This document shows positions 1 through 9,096 of a stretch of 33,722 nt of DNA, piece after piece. Within the stretch, counting starts at the first letter, position 1. Each line of letters opens with the position of its first letter. Location: positions 1 to 33,722 of the forward strand of contig VXNP01000067.1 in the NCBI GenBank assembly GCA_009840525.1, read 5' to 3'. The translations under genes and the position numbers were made by a program. Source of the DNA: Gammaproteobacteria bacterium. Its GTDB lineage: Bacteria; Gemmatimonadota; Gemmatimonadetes; Longimicrobiales; Gaopeijiaceae. Below the pieces are notes generated by a model. The model did no database searches and was not told the DNA's origin. It was given only the letters and a program-made list of their open reading frames with translations.

Positions 1-71
1 CGGCTAGCCCGGCCCTTGGCTGGCGGGGGGTTGGGCCCGGTCGGAGGGCCGGGCTGTCGGCACCCGCGCCC

Positions 72-560
72 TCAGCCGCTGGCCTTCCAGATGCCTGAGC
101 GCCCGCCTTCCTTGCGCAGCAGGCGCACTCCCTCGATGACCATGCCGCGGTCCACCGCCTTGGCCATGTCGTAGACCGTGAGCAGCGCCACCGACACCGC
201 GGTGAGCGCCTCCATCTCCACCCCGGTACGGCCCTCGATGCGGGCGACCGCGCGGGCGCGAACTCCCGGCAGGTCGGGGTCGGGCGCCACCTCCACCCGG
301 ATGGACGCGGCGGGCAGGATGTGACACAGCGGGATGAGTTCGCCGGTCCGCTTGCCGGCCATCACGCCGGCCACCTCGGCCACGCGCAGGACGTTGCCCT
401 TGGCGACGGCACCCTCCTCGATGGCCGCGAGGGTGGCGGGCGCCGTTCGGATGCGGCCTTCGGCCACGGCCGTGCGCCGGGTGCCCGGCTTGCCGGTGAC
501 GTCGACCATGCGCGGCCGGCCGCGCGCGTCCAGGTGCGTGAGTTTCGGCGAATCGCTCAT
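72..560 (-). CDS. moaC: Cyclic pyranopterin monophosphate synthase MoaC
   Basis: This 162-residue protein has the length and motifs of MoaC, which converts the cyclic GTP derivative made by MoaA into cyclic pyranopterin monophosphate, the first stage of molybdenum cofactor synthesis in the cytoplasm. Visible family motifs are MAGKRT followed by LIPLCH in the middle and GVEMEALTAVS followed by the conserved YDMAKAVD helix, which carries the catalytic lysine and aspartate. The ATG at 558-560 overlaps the holB stop (ATGA) and has a GGAG about 8 bases upstream, so translation is probably coupled to holB. No other molybdenum cofactor gene is in the window, so the placement reflects operon history more than pathway grouping. 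It is the last gene of the minus-strand cluster visible here. Confidence 0.96.
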   Translation of the reverse strand: MSDSPKLTHLDARGRPRMVDVTGKPGTRRTAVAEGRIRTAPATLAAIEEGAVAKGNVLRVAEVAGVMAGKRTGELIPLCHILPAASIRVEVAPDPDLPGVRARAVARIEGRTGVEMEALTAVSVALLTVYDMAKAVDRGMVIEGVRLLRKEGGRSGIWKASG

Positions 561-1699
561 GTGCGTGTCTCCAGGGCCGCGGAAGCGTCGCGCACCATGC
601 CGTAGACGAGGAGCTGGGGGTTGACGTTGCTGGCCGCGAGGTGCTTGGCTTGCTCCACCTCCGCCACGGCGCGCGCGACTCCCTCGGGATGAATACTTCG
701 GCGTGCGACCGTCTGCTCGAGGAAAGGGCCGGCGTCCTGGTTGAAGACGGGTGCGCCGGTCGCCACCGCTGCCAGGTCGCGCAGCCAGTCCTCCAGCGCG
801 CCGAACACACCGAGCAATCCGCGCGCGCCCGACACCCCGACCCCGCTCGCCGCCGTGGCGGCGGCCCCGATGCCGCCGTCCAGGGTGGCTTCCAGCAGGC
901 GGCGCGCCCGGGCCCGCTCGTGCTCGAGCGGTCCCGGCTCGCCGTCTGCCGGCAGGTAGGCCAGGGCGCGCCCGATCGACCCGCGCGACAGCGCGGCGGC
1001 CAGGTGGGCGTCGGCGTCGGGCGCCCCGGCGGCCTCCACCAGGAAGCGTTCCACCTGCTCGACCGGCAGCGGGCCGAGGTGGAAGGGGACCGTGCGCGAC
1101 CGGATGGTGGGGAGCAGCCGGCCGGGCTCGCTCGAAGTAAGGATGAAGGTCGTGCCGGCGGGCGGCTCCTCCAGCAGCTTGAGCAGGGCGTTGGCCGCCT
1201 GGTCGCTCGCTTCCTGGGGGATGAGTTCCTCCGCGTTGCCGATGACGAAGACCTGCCGCTCACCCAGGGACGGGCGCTTGAGCGCCATGCGGCGGATGGT
1301 GGTGACCGCGCCCAGGTAGATGCCCCGTGGCTGGTCGCTGTGGGTGGGGCGGAGGGGCTTGCGCCGAATGGCTTCCAGGGCGGCCGCGCGGGCCTCCTCC
1401 AGGGCGGCCACCATCCGCTCCGCTCCGCTGGCGCGCTTGGGGCGCGGCAGGGGGAAGAACCAGTGCAGGTCGGGGTGCTGCAGCCGGACCGCCATCCGGC
1501 AGGCGCGGCAGCGGGCGCACGGGCCGCGGGCGTTCGGGATCTCGCAGTGGAGCAGCTGGCCCAGCCACAGGGCGATGCGTTGCTTGCCGGCTCCCGCGAG
1601 GCCGTGGATCAGGAGCGCGGCCGGGAGGGAATCTCTTGCGTGCGCTCCGGCGAAGGTCGAGCGCGCCGGCTCGTGCCCCGTGACCGGCGGCAGCGTCAC
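557..1699 (-). CDS. holB: DNA polymerase III subunit delta prime (HolB)
   Basis: This is the clamp-loader delta prime subunit, about 380 residues, an AAA+ family protein that helps load the sliding clamp. The N-terminal domain has GLAGAGKQ (residues 33-40) at the Walker A position and a zinc-ribbon cysteine set, C52 then CARCRAC at 61-67. The segment ALLKLLEEPP followed by TTFILTS and IRSRT is the classic delta prime/DnaX core. In this family the clamp-loading ATPase activity usually resides in DnaX rather than delta prime. The open frame runs much further upstream, but that part is an out-of-frame read of pdxA. I chose the GTG at 1697-1699, whose GTGA overlaps the pdxA stop and places the start just before the P-loop domain. 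It ends in an ATGA overlap with moaC. Confidence 0.9.
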   Translation of the reverse strand: MTLPPVTGHEPARSTFAGAHARDSLPAALLIHGLAGAGKQRIALWLGQLLHCEIPNARGPCARCRACRMAVRLQHPDLHWFFPLPRPKRASGAERMVAALEEARAAALEAIRRKPLRPTHSDQPRGIYLGAVTTIRRMALKRPSLGERQVFVIGNAEELIPQEASDQAANALLKLLEEPPAGTTFILTSSEPGRLLPTIRSRTVPFHLGPLPVEQVERFLVEAAGAPDADAHLAAALSRGSIGRALAYLPADGEPGPLEHERARARRLLEATLDGGIGAAATAASGVGVSGARGLLGVFGALEDWLRDLAAVATGAPVFNQDAGPFLEQTVARRSIHPEGVARAVAEVEQAKHLAASNVNPQLLVYGMVRDASAALETRT

Positions 1700-2697
1700 A
1701 GGGTCGCGGAGGGCGCCGCGGTCGGGCCTGCGGGCGCTCCGGCACCGCGGGAGGTGGTCGCCCGGTTGGCGGCGACGCGCGTCGCAAGCCGCAACGCCTC
1801 CAGTGCGGAGGTGGAGTCCGCGACTCCCCGGCCGGCGATGTCGAAGGCGGTGCCGTGGTCGGGCGAGGTGCGCACGAAGGGCAGCCCGAGGGTGACGTTG
1901 ACCCCGGTGCCGAAGGAGACCGTCTTGAGGGCCGCCATGGCCACATCGTGATAGGGCGCGACGACCGCGTCGAACTCGCCCCGCAGGGCGCGCACGAACA
2001 CGGTGTCGGCGGGGAGGGGGCCGGCCACCCTTCCGGCTTCGCCCGCCAGGGTCTCGAGCGCGGGCGCGTACACCCGCTCCTCCTCGTCGCCGAAGAGGCC
2101 GCCATCGGAGGCGTGGGGGTTGAGCGCGCACAGCGCGACGCGCGGCTCGGCGATGGCCCAGTCGGTCCGCAGCCCCGCGACCAGAAGACGGGCCTGCCGT
2201 ACCAGCACGTCCACCGTCACGTGCGCCGCGACCTGCGCCAGCGCGATGTGCCGAGTAGCCAGCAGAACACGCAGGGGAGCGCCCAGGCGCGTCCGCTCGG
2301 CACACATGAGCATCCCGGACTCGTCCGCCCCGGCGAGCGCCTCCAGCAGCTCGGTCTGGCCCGGGTGGCGGCTCCCGGCCGCCTGCAGCGCTGGCTTGTG
2401 CACCGGTCCGGTCACGATCCCGGCCACGCCACCCTCCATCGCGAGTTCAACCCCCGTCTCCAGCGCCGCGAGCGACACTTGTCCCGCGCTCATCTCGGTG
2501 CCGTCCCACTTCCCCATGGAGTGGTACTCGCCCACGCCCGGGTCCGCGCCCGCCGGGCCCAGCACCAGCAGTTCGGTGTCCGGGTCTTCTTCCAGGAAAC
2601 GGCGGGCGGCCACCGACATCACCTCGGGTCCGATGCCGCGCGGGTCGCCGAGGGTCACAGCGAGTCGTGCGCGCGGGGCGGGGGCAAGCGACGTCAC
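1696..2697 (-). CDS. pdxA: 4-hydroxythreonine-4-phosphate dehydrogenase PdxA
   Basis: This 333-residue protein matches PdxA, the NAD-dependent dehydrogenase of pyridoxal 5'-phosphate synthesis that oxidises 4-phosphohydroxy-L-threonine. It carries GDPRGIGPE near the N-terminus, ALNPHASDGG, APYHD and TSPDHGTAFDIAG. The three expected metal-binding histidines are H150, H195 and H250, with the same 45 and 55 residue spacings I recall for the E. coli enzyme (H166, H211, H266). The usual GHTE substrate motif reads GQTE (Q114), so one active-site histidine appears replaced. The start is a GTG at 2695-2697, 44 bases after the surA stop, without a clear Shine-Dalgarno site. A later in-frame GTG near 2658 would cut into the dinucleotide-binding motif and is less likely. 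Confidence 0.93.
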   Translation of the reverse strand: MTSLAPAPRARLAVTLGDPRGIGPEVMSVAARRFLEEDPDTELLVLGPAGADPGVGEYHSMGKWDGTEMSAGQVSLAALETGVELAMEGGVAGIVTGPVHKPALQAAGSRHPGQTELLEALAGADESGMLMCAERTRLGAPLRVLLATRHIALAQVAAHVTVDVLVRQARLLVAGLRTDWAIAEPRVALCALNPHASDGGLFGDEEERVYAPALETLAGEAGRVAGPLPADTVFVRALRGEFDAVVAPYHDVAMAALKTVSFGTGVNVTLGLPFVRTSPDHGTAFDIAGRGVADSTSALEALRLATRVAANRATTSRGAGAPAGPTAAPSATL

Positions 2698-2741
2698 GTC
2701 AGTCGCGCTGCGCTACGCAGCGGAAGCTCAGGCGGAGCCGC

Positions 2742-4088
2742 TCATGGGCGAAGCTCGACATGCGCCCGTGCGCGCAACTCTTCGATGATCTCGTCGAGCA
2801 CCTTCGTCTCGCGCAACTGATCCTCCACGCGGGTCCGCAGATCGTCGTAGGTGTAGTCGCCCTCGGGCCGCGTCTCGAGAACCTTGACCACGGCGAACAC
2901 CTTGCCACGGTCGTCGAACTCGATGGGGCCGACCACGTCTCCGTCCGCCGCGGACCCGATCTCGGCCACGTACCCCGGGGGGAGCGAGCCGAGCTGGGGG
3001 GTGAAGATCTGGAGCGAGTCCAGAGGCGGCTGGGCCTTGTAACCGTACTCCTCGTGAAGGTCCCTCATGGACTCGCCGGCCCGTGCCCGCTCGAGAATCT
3101 CGCCGGCCAGTACCGCCGCCGCCGCCTCGTCGTCCGCGTTGGTTTCCGCAGTGATCAGGATGTGGCGCGCCCTCCGCTCCCCGAGGCTGATGCGGTCGAC
3201 GCGGATGATGTGCGCGCCGAAGTCGGTCTCGACCACGTCGCTCACCTGTCCCTCCTGGAACATCCCGAAGGCGGCATCCTCGAACTCACGCACCATGCGT
3301 CCGCGGGGGAACCACCCGAGGTCACCGCCCTGCGCCGCGCTCGACGGGTCCCGGGAATACCGGCGCGCAAGTTCCTCGAAGTCCTCTCCCTCGTTGACGA
3401 GCCCCAGCAGGCGCTCGGCCTCCAGCCTGGCCGCCTCGCGGGTGGAATCGGATGGCTCCGAACGCACAAGGACCTGGCGGAAGATGATGGAGGCGGGGCG
3501 TTTGGGAAGCTGGTCGCGCTGCGCGTCGATGAACGCGCGCACTTCTCCCTCGGTCACCACGATGGGACCGATGTCCGCGCGTCTCCTGCCCACCCAGAGC
3601 GACTGCAGGCGCTGCCGGCGCGCCTGCTCCTTCAGCATCTCGCGGTAGCTGATCAGGTTGAGGCCCTGCTCGCTGAGGAGGGCGACCAGCTGCCCCATTC
3701 CCCCCACGTTGCGCATGCGCTCGTCGAGGTCCTGCTGGACGATGACCTCCAGCTCCTCGTCGGATACGACGATGGTGGTGTCGCTCTCGGCTGCCTGCAG
3801 GAGAAGCTGCTCGTTGATGAGGGATTCGACGATTTCATCCTGGAGCTGCATGATGCCCGCCGGATCTTCCGGCATGGGCGCGCCGCTGGCACGCATCTGG
3901 AGCAGCCGTTCCTGCACCTCGGATCGCAGAATCACCGAGTCGCCGGCGATCGCCACCACGCCGTCGACGACTTCCGGGAGGGCCCCCGGCTCCTGCGCCC
4001 GCGCCGGGACGGCGCAGAGGAACAGCGCGAGGATGAGGAGATACCGCGAGGAAGGACTGCCAGGGGTCGCAAGAAGAGACTTCGCCAT
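2742..4088 (-). CDS. surA: SurA-like periplasmic peptidyl-prolyl isomerase
   Basis: This is an exported parvulin-type chaperone of about 448 residues, close to SurA in architecture. A signal peptide (residues 1-32, hydrophobic [11 protein letters not shown] ending PARAQ) is followed by a SurA N-terminal helical domain and two parvulin modules, about 198-300 and 306-405. Module one is canonical, with [11 protein letters not shown] and FGAHIIRVD. Module two keeps RARHILI but lacks the GGDLG signature and looks degenerate. SurA escorts outer-membrane beta-barrels, which fits a genome that encodes SusC-type receptors. The open frame extends upstream to a TTG at 4244 that overlaps the previous gene by TTGA. 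I chose ATG 4086-4088 because the signal peptide begins directly there. The Shine-Dalgarno site is weak, so the longer start cannot be excluded. Confidence 0.85.
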   Translation of the reverse strand: MAKSLLATPGSPSSRYLLILALFLCAVPARAQEPGALPEVVDGVVAIAGDSVILRSEVQERLLQMRASGAPMPEDPAGIMQLQDEIVESLINEQLLLQAAESDTTIVVSDEELEVIVQQDLDERMRNVGGMGQLVALLSEQGLNLISYREMLKEQARRQRLQSLWVGRRRADIGPIVVTEGEVRAFIDAQRDQLPKRPASIIFRQVLVRSEPSDSTREAARLEAERLLGLVNEGEDFEELARRYSRDPSSAAQGGDLGWFPRGRMVREFEDAAFGMFQEGQVSDVVETDFGAHIIRVDRISLGERRARHILITAETNADDEAAAAVLAGEILERARAGESMRDLHEEYGYKAQPPLDSLQIFTPQLGSLPPGYVAEIGSAADGDVVGPIEFDDRGKVFAVVKVLETRPEGDYTYDDLRTRVEDQLRETKVLDEIIEELRARAHVELRP

Positions 4089-4240
4089 GCCGTTTGGACC
4101 TGCGGATATGGAGGGATCGAGCGGGGGACGGAGTGCGCATCCGGGCTTCGATCCCGTGTAAACCCCTTGCTGGCGCCGGGTTCCGGAGCGCGCGGCCGCG
4201 GGATCCGGAGGTCGCCGGGACACCTGCGCCAGCATCGCCT

Positions 4241-5698
4241 TCAATCGCCGGGCGGCGGCGCGTTGGGAGCCACGACCGGCGAGTCCGGGAGCTGGATCGG
4301 CTGGGAGCGGCCCCGTATCACCCTGAACTCGCTGGTGCGCTGGGTCACCGCGGTGAAGCTGTTCTCGAACACGTCGGCCCGGTACTCCTCCCGCAGCGCA
4401 AACGAGAGATGTCCGAGAGCCGGAATGTTCTCGTCTCCGTCGACGATGCGCTGCATGACGCCACGCACGATGGCCTCCACGGCGTCCCGCATGGATTCTC
4501 CTTCGGCCGGCGTCAGGCTGGTCAGTTCCAGATCGCGCGCCGCGCGTGTGAAGCGGGTGCGGGCGACCATGAGCAGCGAATCCTGCTCGACATCGCTGAG
4601 CGAGATGCCGGCCTGTTCCGCCTCGTTCACCAGGACCTTGCTCTGGGCGAGGTTTCCCAGCAGCCCGATCAGCTGGTCATCGGTCGCGTTGCGCGCCTGG
4701 GCGCGGAAGGGAGGTCCCTGCTCGCTCAGGAAACGGTGGAAGTCCGACGCCGTGTACGCGCCCCCCTCGAAGCGGAAGAGTTCACGGGCCGCGGCCCGGC
4801 GGCTGAGGCGCTGGCTGGGACGCGCAGCCAGTTGACGGGCGATCTCGGCGCCCCCTTCCACGGGTTCCATTTCGGCGCGGCTCAAGACGCGCCCCAGGTA
4901 GGCCTCCTCGGCCTGGCTGACCAGGCCGAGCTTGAGCTGTGGCTCGAACTGGGAGCGCGCTTCCTCGAAGGGGACCTGGGTCCGCTCGTCGACCCGCAGG
5001 ATGTGGACTCCGAAGCCCGTGCGCACCGGACCGCTCACCTCGCCGGGCGCCAGGGCGAATGCCGCGGAGTCGAAGGCTGGAACCATCTGGCCGCGCCGGA
5101 AGGATCCCAGGTCTCCGCCCTGGGTGGCGGTTCCCGGGTCCTGGCTGAGCTCTCCGGCCAGGGCCGCGAAGTCCTCTCCTGCCAGGATCCTCTCGCGCAG
5201 GCCGCCGGCGAACTCCATTACACTGTCGGCGGTGGCGGCGTCCGCCCCCGGATCGAGCGAAAGGAGGATATGGCGCGCGCGCAGCTCCACCCCCGCCGCC
5301 TGCTCCTCGTAGATCTGTCGCAGCTGCTCTTCGGTGAAGGCGGTGTCCACCTGGATCACGCGCTCGCGCAGGCGCGCCACCAACTCCTGTTCGATCTCCT
5401 CACGGACGAGCGGGAGCAGGTCGATGTGCTGGAAGGTCGAGTCCTCGAGAGCGGCGACGGCGAACAGCGTGTAGTCGATCCACAGGCTGGCGATCGCCTC
5501 CACCACGTCGGGCTGGTCGGGAAGTTGCGCCTGGCGCGCGAGCAGATCGGCGGTCTGGTCCACGGACAGCTCGTAGCCGGCGGCGCGCGCGACGATTTCG
5601 TCGCCCGGCGCGGAATCGCCGCACCCGCCGAGCGCGGCGAGCGCCGCGAAGCAGACGATGCCCGGGATCCGTGGGATGCCGCGTAAGGAAGCCTTCAT
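4241..5698 (-). CDS. Parvulin-domain (PpiC) lipoprotein
   Basis: This 485-residue lipoprotein has one clear parvulin peptidyl-prolyl isomerase domain. The N-terminus has a hydrophobic stretch ending in the lipobox LGGC with Cys26, and no aspartate at the +2 position, so outer-membrane sorting is plausible. A SurA_N-like helical region covers about 35-135. The parvulin domain spans about 140-237, with [20 protein letters not shown] and [11 protein letters not shown]. The C-terminal half (about 240-485) is helical and of unclear function. The ATG at 5696-5698 has GGGAG about 7 bases upstream. It directly precedes the SurA-like gene, so this is a tandem pair of envelope foldases, probably co-transcribed. 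PrsA-like or PpiD-like roles are alternatives. Confidence 0.88.
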   Translation of the reverse strand: MKASLRGIPRIPGIVCFAALAALGGCGDSAPGDEIVARAAGYELSVDQTADLLARQAQLPDQPDVVEAIASLWIDYTLFAVAALEDSTFQHIDLLPLVREEIEQELVARLRERVIQVDTAFTEEQLRQIYEEQAAGVELRARHILLSLDPGADAATADSVMEFAGGLRERILAGEDFAALAGELSQDPGTATQGGDLGSFRRGQMVPAFDSAAFALAPGEVSGPVRTGFGVHILRVDERTQVPFEEARSQFEPQLKLGLVSQAEEAYLGRVLSRAEMEPVEGGAEIARQLAARPSQRLSRRAAARELFRFEGGAYTASDFHRFLSEQGPPFRAQARNATDDQLIGLLGNLAQSKVLVNEAEQAGISLSDVEQDSLLMVARTRFTRAARDLELTSLTPAEGESMRDAVEAIVRGVMQRIVDGDENIPALGHLSFALREEYRADVFENSFTAVTQRTSEFRVIRGRSQPIQLPDSPVVAPNAPPPGD

Positions 5699-5778
5699 GT
5701 TTCACTCCCGATGGTCATGCCTGCGTGCATAGTACCGCGATTCCCCGGTGTTCGCTCGCTGAGATTCCAGGCGTCGGG

Positions 5779-8700
5779 TCAGGCCGCTCGGGCGCGGTTC
5801 GCCGACAGCCGGTCCAGAGCCCGGATCAGCGTGGCGGTCAGCGGGTCCGCGCCCTCCTGGCGGAGGACGAGCGACAGGGGCGACATCCTGCGTACCTCCA
5901 CGGCGATCAATCGGTCCCGAAGCGGCTCCTCCAGCGCGGCGAGCCGGGGCACCATGTCGTCCCGGAAGGTGAGGCGCGCGCTCCGTCCGCGCACCAGGAT
6001 GCGCTGTAGGCCGATCTTGCGGCCGAGGAGGCGCAACACGTGGCCGTCGAGCAGGCGGTCGGCCGGGGGAGGCAGCGTCCCGAAGCGGTCGCGCAACTCC
6101 GCGGCGAACTCGTCGAGTCCGGCCTTGGTCGTGATGCGCGACAGCCGGCGGTAGAGATGGAGCTTCTGTCCCGAATCGGGCACGTAACTGTCCGGCAGGT
6201 AGGCCGATCCCGCGAGCGAGATCTCTGGATCGCGCGGCGCGGGCTGGTCGGTCCGTCCCCGCTTCATGCGCTCCACGGTCTTGCGCAGGAGGCGCATGTA
6301 GGTGTCGACGCCGACCGCCTGGGCGTACCCCGACTGGTCCTCGCCGAGCAGGTTGCCCGCGCCGCGCATCTCCAGGTCGCGCATCGCCACGGCGTAGCCG
6401 CTCCCCAGGTCGGTGTGGCGCTCGAGTACGCGCACGCGCCGCATGGCGTCCCTGGAAACCCCGTCGGGGACGACCAGATAGCAGTGCGCGTGCCGGTCGG
6501 AGCGCCCGACCCGGCCCCGGATCTGGTAGAGCTGCGCGAGCCCGAAGCGGTCGGCGCGGTCGACGATCAGGGTGTTGGCGTTGGGGACGTCCAGGCCGTT
6601 CTCGATGATGGCGGTGCAGACCAGGACGTCCACGTCACCGTTCACGAAACCGAGCATCACCTCGTCGAGTTGCCGGCCGCCCATCTGGCCGTGGGCGACG
6701 GCGACGGCCGCACGGGGAGCGAGCGCGCGCACCTTCTCGGCTGTGCTGTGGATGGTCTGAACGCGGTTGTGGAGGAAGAAGACCTGGCCGCCCCGGTCGA
6801 GCTCCCGCCAAAGGCCGTCGTACAGGATATGATCGTTCCAGGGGATGACGTGGGTGGTGATGGGGACCCGGTCCCGGGGCGGAGTCCGGATCAGCGACAG
6901 GTTGCGCAGGCCGGCGAGGGAGAGCTGAAGGGTGCGCGGAATGGGCGTCGCCGTGAGGGTGAGCACGTCGACAGAGGCCCGCAGCCGCTTGAGCCGCTCC
7001 TTGTGCCGGACTCCGAAGCGCTGCTCTTCGTCCACGACGAGGAGGCCGAGGTCGCGGAAGACGACATCCTTCGAGAGCAGGCGGTGAGTGCCGATGGCGA
7101 TGTCGAGGGTCCCGCGGCGCATCTCCCGCAGCAGGCGGGTGGTCTCCTTCGCGCTCCGGAACCGGTTCAGCGCCCCGATGGTCACCGGGTAGTCGGCGAG
7201 ACGCTCTCCGAAGGTGCGCGCGTGCTGCTCGACCAGCACGGTGGTGGGTGCGAGCACGGCGACCTGCCTGCCGTCCTGGACCGCCTTGAAGGCGGCGCGA
7301 ATCGCCACCTCGGTCTTGCCGTATCCCACGTCTCCGCAGACCAGCCGGTCCATGGGCGTAGCCGCCTCCATGTCCCGCTTGATGTCTTCCACCACGCGCC
7401 GCTGATCGCGCGTGTCCTCGTAGAGGAACGACGATTCCATTTCCCTCTGCCAGCGGCTGTCGGGCGCGAAGGCGTGACCCTGGGCCATCTCGCGGCGGGC
7501 GTAGAGCTCGAGGAGTTCGGTGGCCACCTTGCGGATGGCCTGCTCGGTGCGGGCGCGCAGATTCTTCCAGCGCTTCCCGCCGATGCGGTGCACGGGCGGA
7601 GGCTCCGCCCCCTCCGTGCCGCCGACCCACCGCTCCAGCAGATCGAGCCGGTACACGGGCACGCGCAGGAACTCCGCGCCCGCGTACTCGATCAGAATAG
7701 ACTCGATCTCCTCGCCACCGATGGTGACATGCTCCAGCCCGCGAAAGCGGCCGATGCCATGGTCCATGTGCACGACCGCGTCCCCCGGGGTGAGTTGTGC
7801 GACGCTCTCGAGCGAAGCGGAGCCGCGGAAGCGGCGCCGCCGGCGGATCCGGCGCGTGCGCAGGAAGATCTCGTGGTCGGTGAGGACGCGCAGGCGCGGG
7901 GCCGAGTCGTTCAGGATGAATCCCCCGTCCAGCGCCCCCACGGCGAGCTGGGCGCCCGCGGGAAGGCGCGTCTGCCCTCCCAGAATCTCCTCCAGGCGCT
8001 GAATCTGCCCCTCGTTGTCGCAGAGGATCAGGGTCCGGTCGCCGCGGGCGGCGCCGTCCCGCAGCACTGCCTTCAACCGCTTCATGTCACGTGAGATGAC
8101 CGGCGGCGCCTCCGAGCCGAAGAGAATCTCGCCATCCGCGGCAGGGGAGAGGGCCAGCCGGGGGAGGGCGGCCAGCCGCTCAAGCAGGCCGCGGGGCCGA
8201 AGGCAGACGGCGTCCGGCGGCGCAGGCTCGTCTCCGCCCGCGACGGCTTCGGCGTGGCGGCGCTCCACCTCCGTCCATGTGTGCTCCGCAGAGGCCTTCA
8301 GGTCGTGGTCCGCCCAGCGCGCCACCAAGGTGTCGGCGGGCAGCAGGTCGAGCAGGGAGCGGGGCGCGCCGGGAGCGTCCGGACCTCCGCCGTCGCCCAG
8401 CCTGACCGGGAGCAGGCGCACCTCGGCGACCGACCCCCTGGACCGCTGGTCCAGGATGTCGAAGCGGCGCATGGAAACGATTTCGTCACCCGTGAACTCG
8501 ACGCGCACCGGGTCGGGGGAACCGAAGGAGAAGACGTCCACGATGCCCCCGCGCACCGCGAACTGACCGACTTCCTCCACCATCGGAGCCTTGTGGAAAC
8601 CGCGCTCCCGGAGTTGCTCGGCCAGAGCGGTGAGCCCGACCTCGGCGCCCGTCCGCAGGGTGAGGTGCAGGTGGGTGAGGCGGGTGGGGAAGGAGGCTCG

Positions 8701-9096
8701 CTCCTGGAGGGCGCGCGGCGTGGTCACCAGCAGGCGGCAGCGGTTGCCGAACACGGCCTCCACCGCCTCGACCCGGCGCCCCTCGATCTCGATGTGGAAG
8801 TCGTCGCTTTCGTAGGGAAGGGACTCGCGCTGGGGGTAGGCGGCCACGGTATCCGGGCCCACGAGGGCCTCCAGGTCCGCCTCGGCGGCGACCGCCCTGT
8901 CCGGCGACGGGGCGAGAAGCAGGACCACGCGATCCCGCGTAGCGCGGACCAGAGCGGCCAGCACGGCATGTCCCAGTGATCCGCGCGCGCCTCCGAGGGA
9001 CAGCTCGTGGCCGGCGTTCGGCAGCCGTGCTCGAAGGGACCGGAACGGCCCGGTCGCCTCGATCAGGTCGAGAATGGCGTTCCCGCGCGCGTTCAT
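5779..9096 (-). CDS. mfd: Transcription-repair coupling factor Mfd
   Basis: Mfd displaces RNA polymerase stalled at DNA lesions and recruits UvrA. This protein is 1105 residues, close to the usual 1150. Domains in order are UvrB-homology modules (about 1-350), an RNA polymerase-interacting CarD-like domain (about 434-490, with [15 protein letters not shown]), a RecG-like helicase core, and the C-terminal TRCF domain. Helicase motifs are GDVGYGKT (588-595), DEEQ (689-692), TATPIPRT (715-722) and QIRGRVGR (858-865). The open frame extends 49 codons upstream inside the BatA-like gene. The ATG at 9094-9096 overlaps that gene's stop as ATGA and begins the homologous sequence, so it is preferred. 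An 80-base gap separates mfd from the parvulin lipoprotein. Confidence 0.97.
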   Translation of the reverse strand: MNARGNAILDLIEATGPFRSLRARLPNAGHELSLGGARGSLGHAVLAALVRATRDRVVLLLAPSPDRAVAAEADLEALVGPDTVAAYPQRESLPYESDDFHIEIEGRRVEAVEAVFGNRCRLLVTTPRALQERASFPTRLTHLHLTLRTGAEVGLTALAEQLRERGFHKAPMVEEVGQFAVRGGIVDVFSFGSPDPVRVEFTGDEIVSMRRFDILDQRSRGSVAEVRLLPVRLGDGGGPDAPGAPRSLLDLLPADTLVARWADHDLKASAEHTWTEVERRHAEAVAGGDEPAPPDAVCLRPRGLLERLAALPRLALSPAADGEILFGSEAPPVISRDMKRLKAVLRDGAARGDRTLILCDNEGQIQRLEEILGGQTRLPAGAQLAVGALDGGFILNDSAPRLRVLTDHEIFLRTRRIRRRRRFRGSASLESVAQLTPGDAVVHMDHGIGRFRGLEHVTIGGEEIESILIEYAGAEFLRVPVYRLDLLERWVGGTEGAEPPPVHRIGGKRWKNLRARTEQAIRKVATELLELYARREMAQGHAFAPDSRWQREMESSFLYEDTRDQRRVVEDIKRDMEAATPMDRLVCGDVGYGKTEVAIRAAFKAVQDGRQVAVLAPTTVLVEQHARTFGERLADYPVTIGALNRFRSAKETTRLLREMRRGTLDIAIGTHRLLSKDVVFRDLGLLVVDEEQRFGVRHKERLKRLRASVDVLTLTATPIPRTLQLSLAGLRNLSLIRTPPRDRVPITTHVIPWNDHILYDGLWRELDRGGQVFFLHNRVQTIHSTAEKVRALAPRAAVAVAHGQMGGRQLDEVMLGFVNGDVDVLVCTAIIENGLDVPNANTLIVDRADRFGLAQLYQIRGRVGRSDRHAHCYLVVPDGVSRDAMRRVRVLERHTDLGSGYAVAMRDLEMRGAGNLLGEDQSGYAQAVGVDTYMRLLRKTVERMKRGRTDQPAPRDPEISLAGSAYLPDSYVPDSGQKLHLYRRLSRITTKAGLDEFAAELRDRFGTLPPPADRLLDGHVLRLLGRKIGLQRILVRGRSARLTFRDDMVPRLAALEEPLRDRLIAVEVRRMSPLSLVLRQEGADPLTATLIRALDRLSANRARAA

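Noticed and set aside
35..54. GCCCGG/CCGGGC hairpin after moaC as a terminator
   Set aside because: The stem is only 6 bp with no T-run, in very GC-rich sequence where such stems are frequent.
1700..2305. N-terminal extension of the HolB frame
   Set aside because: It reads through pdxA out of frame and is arginine-rich noise. The GTGA overlap start gives the normal HolB N-terminus.
2667..4835. Antisense open frame of 722 codons over the parvulin genes
   Set aside because: This is a shadow of the SurA-like and PpiC-like genes, with no domain or start signal of its own.
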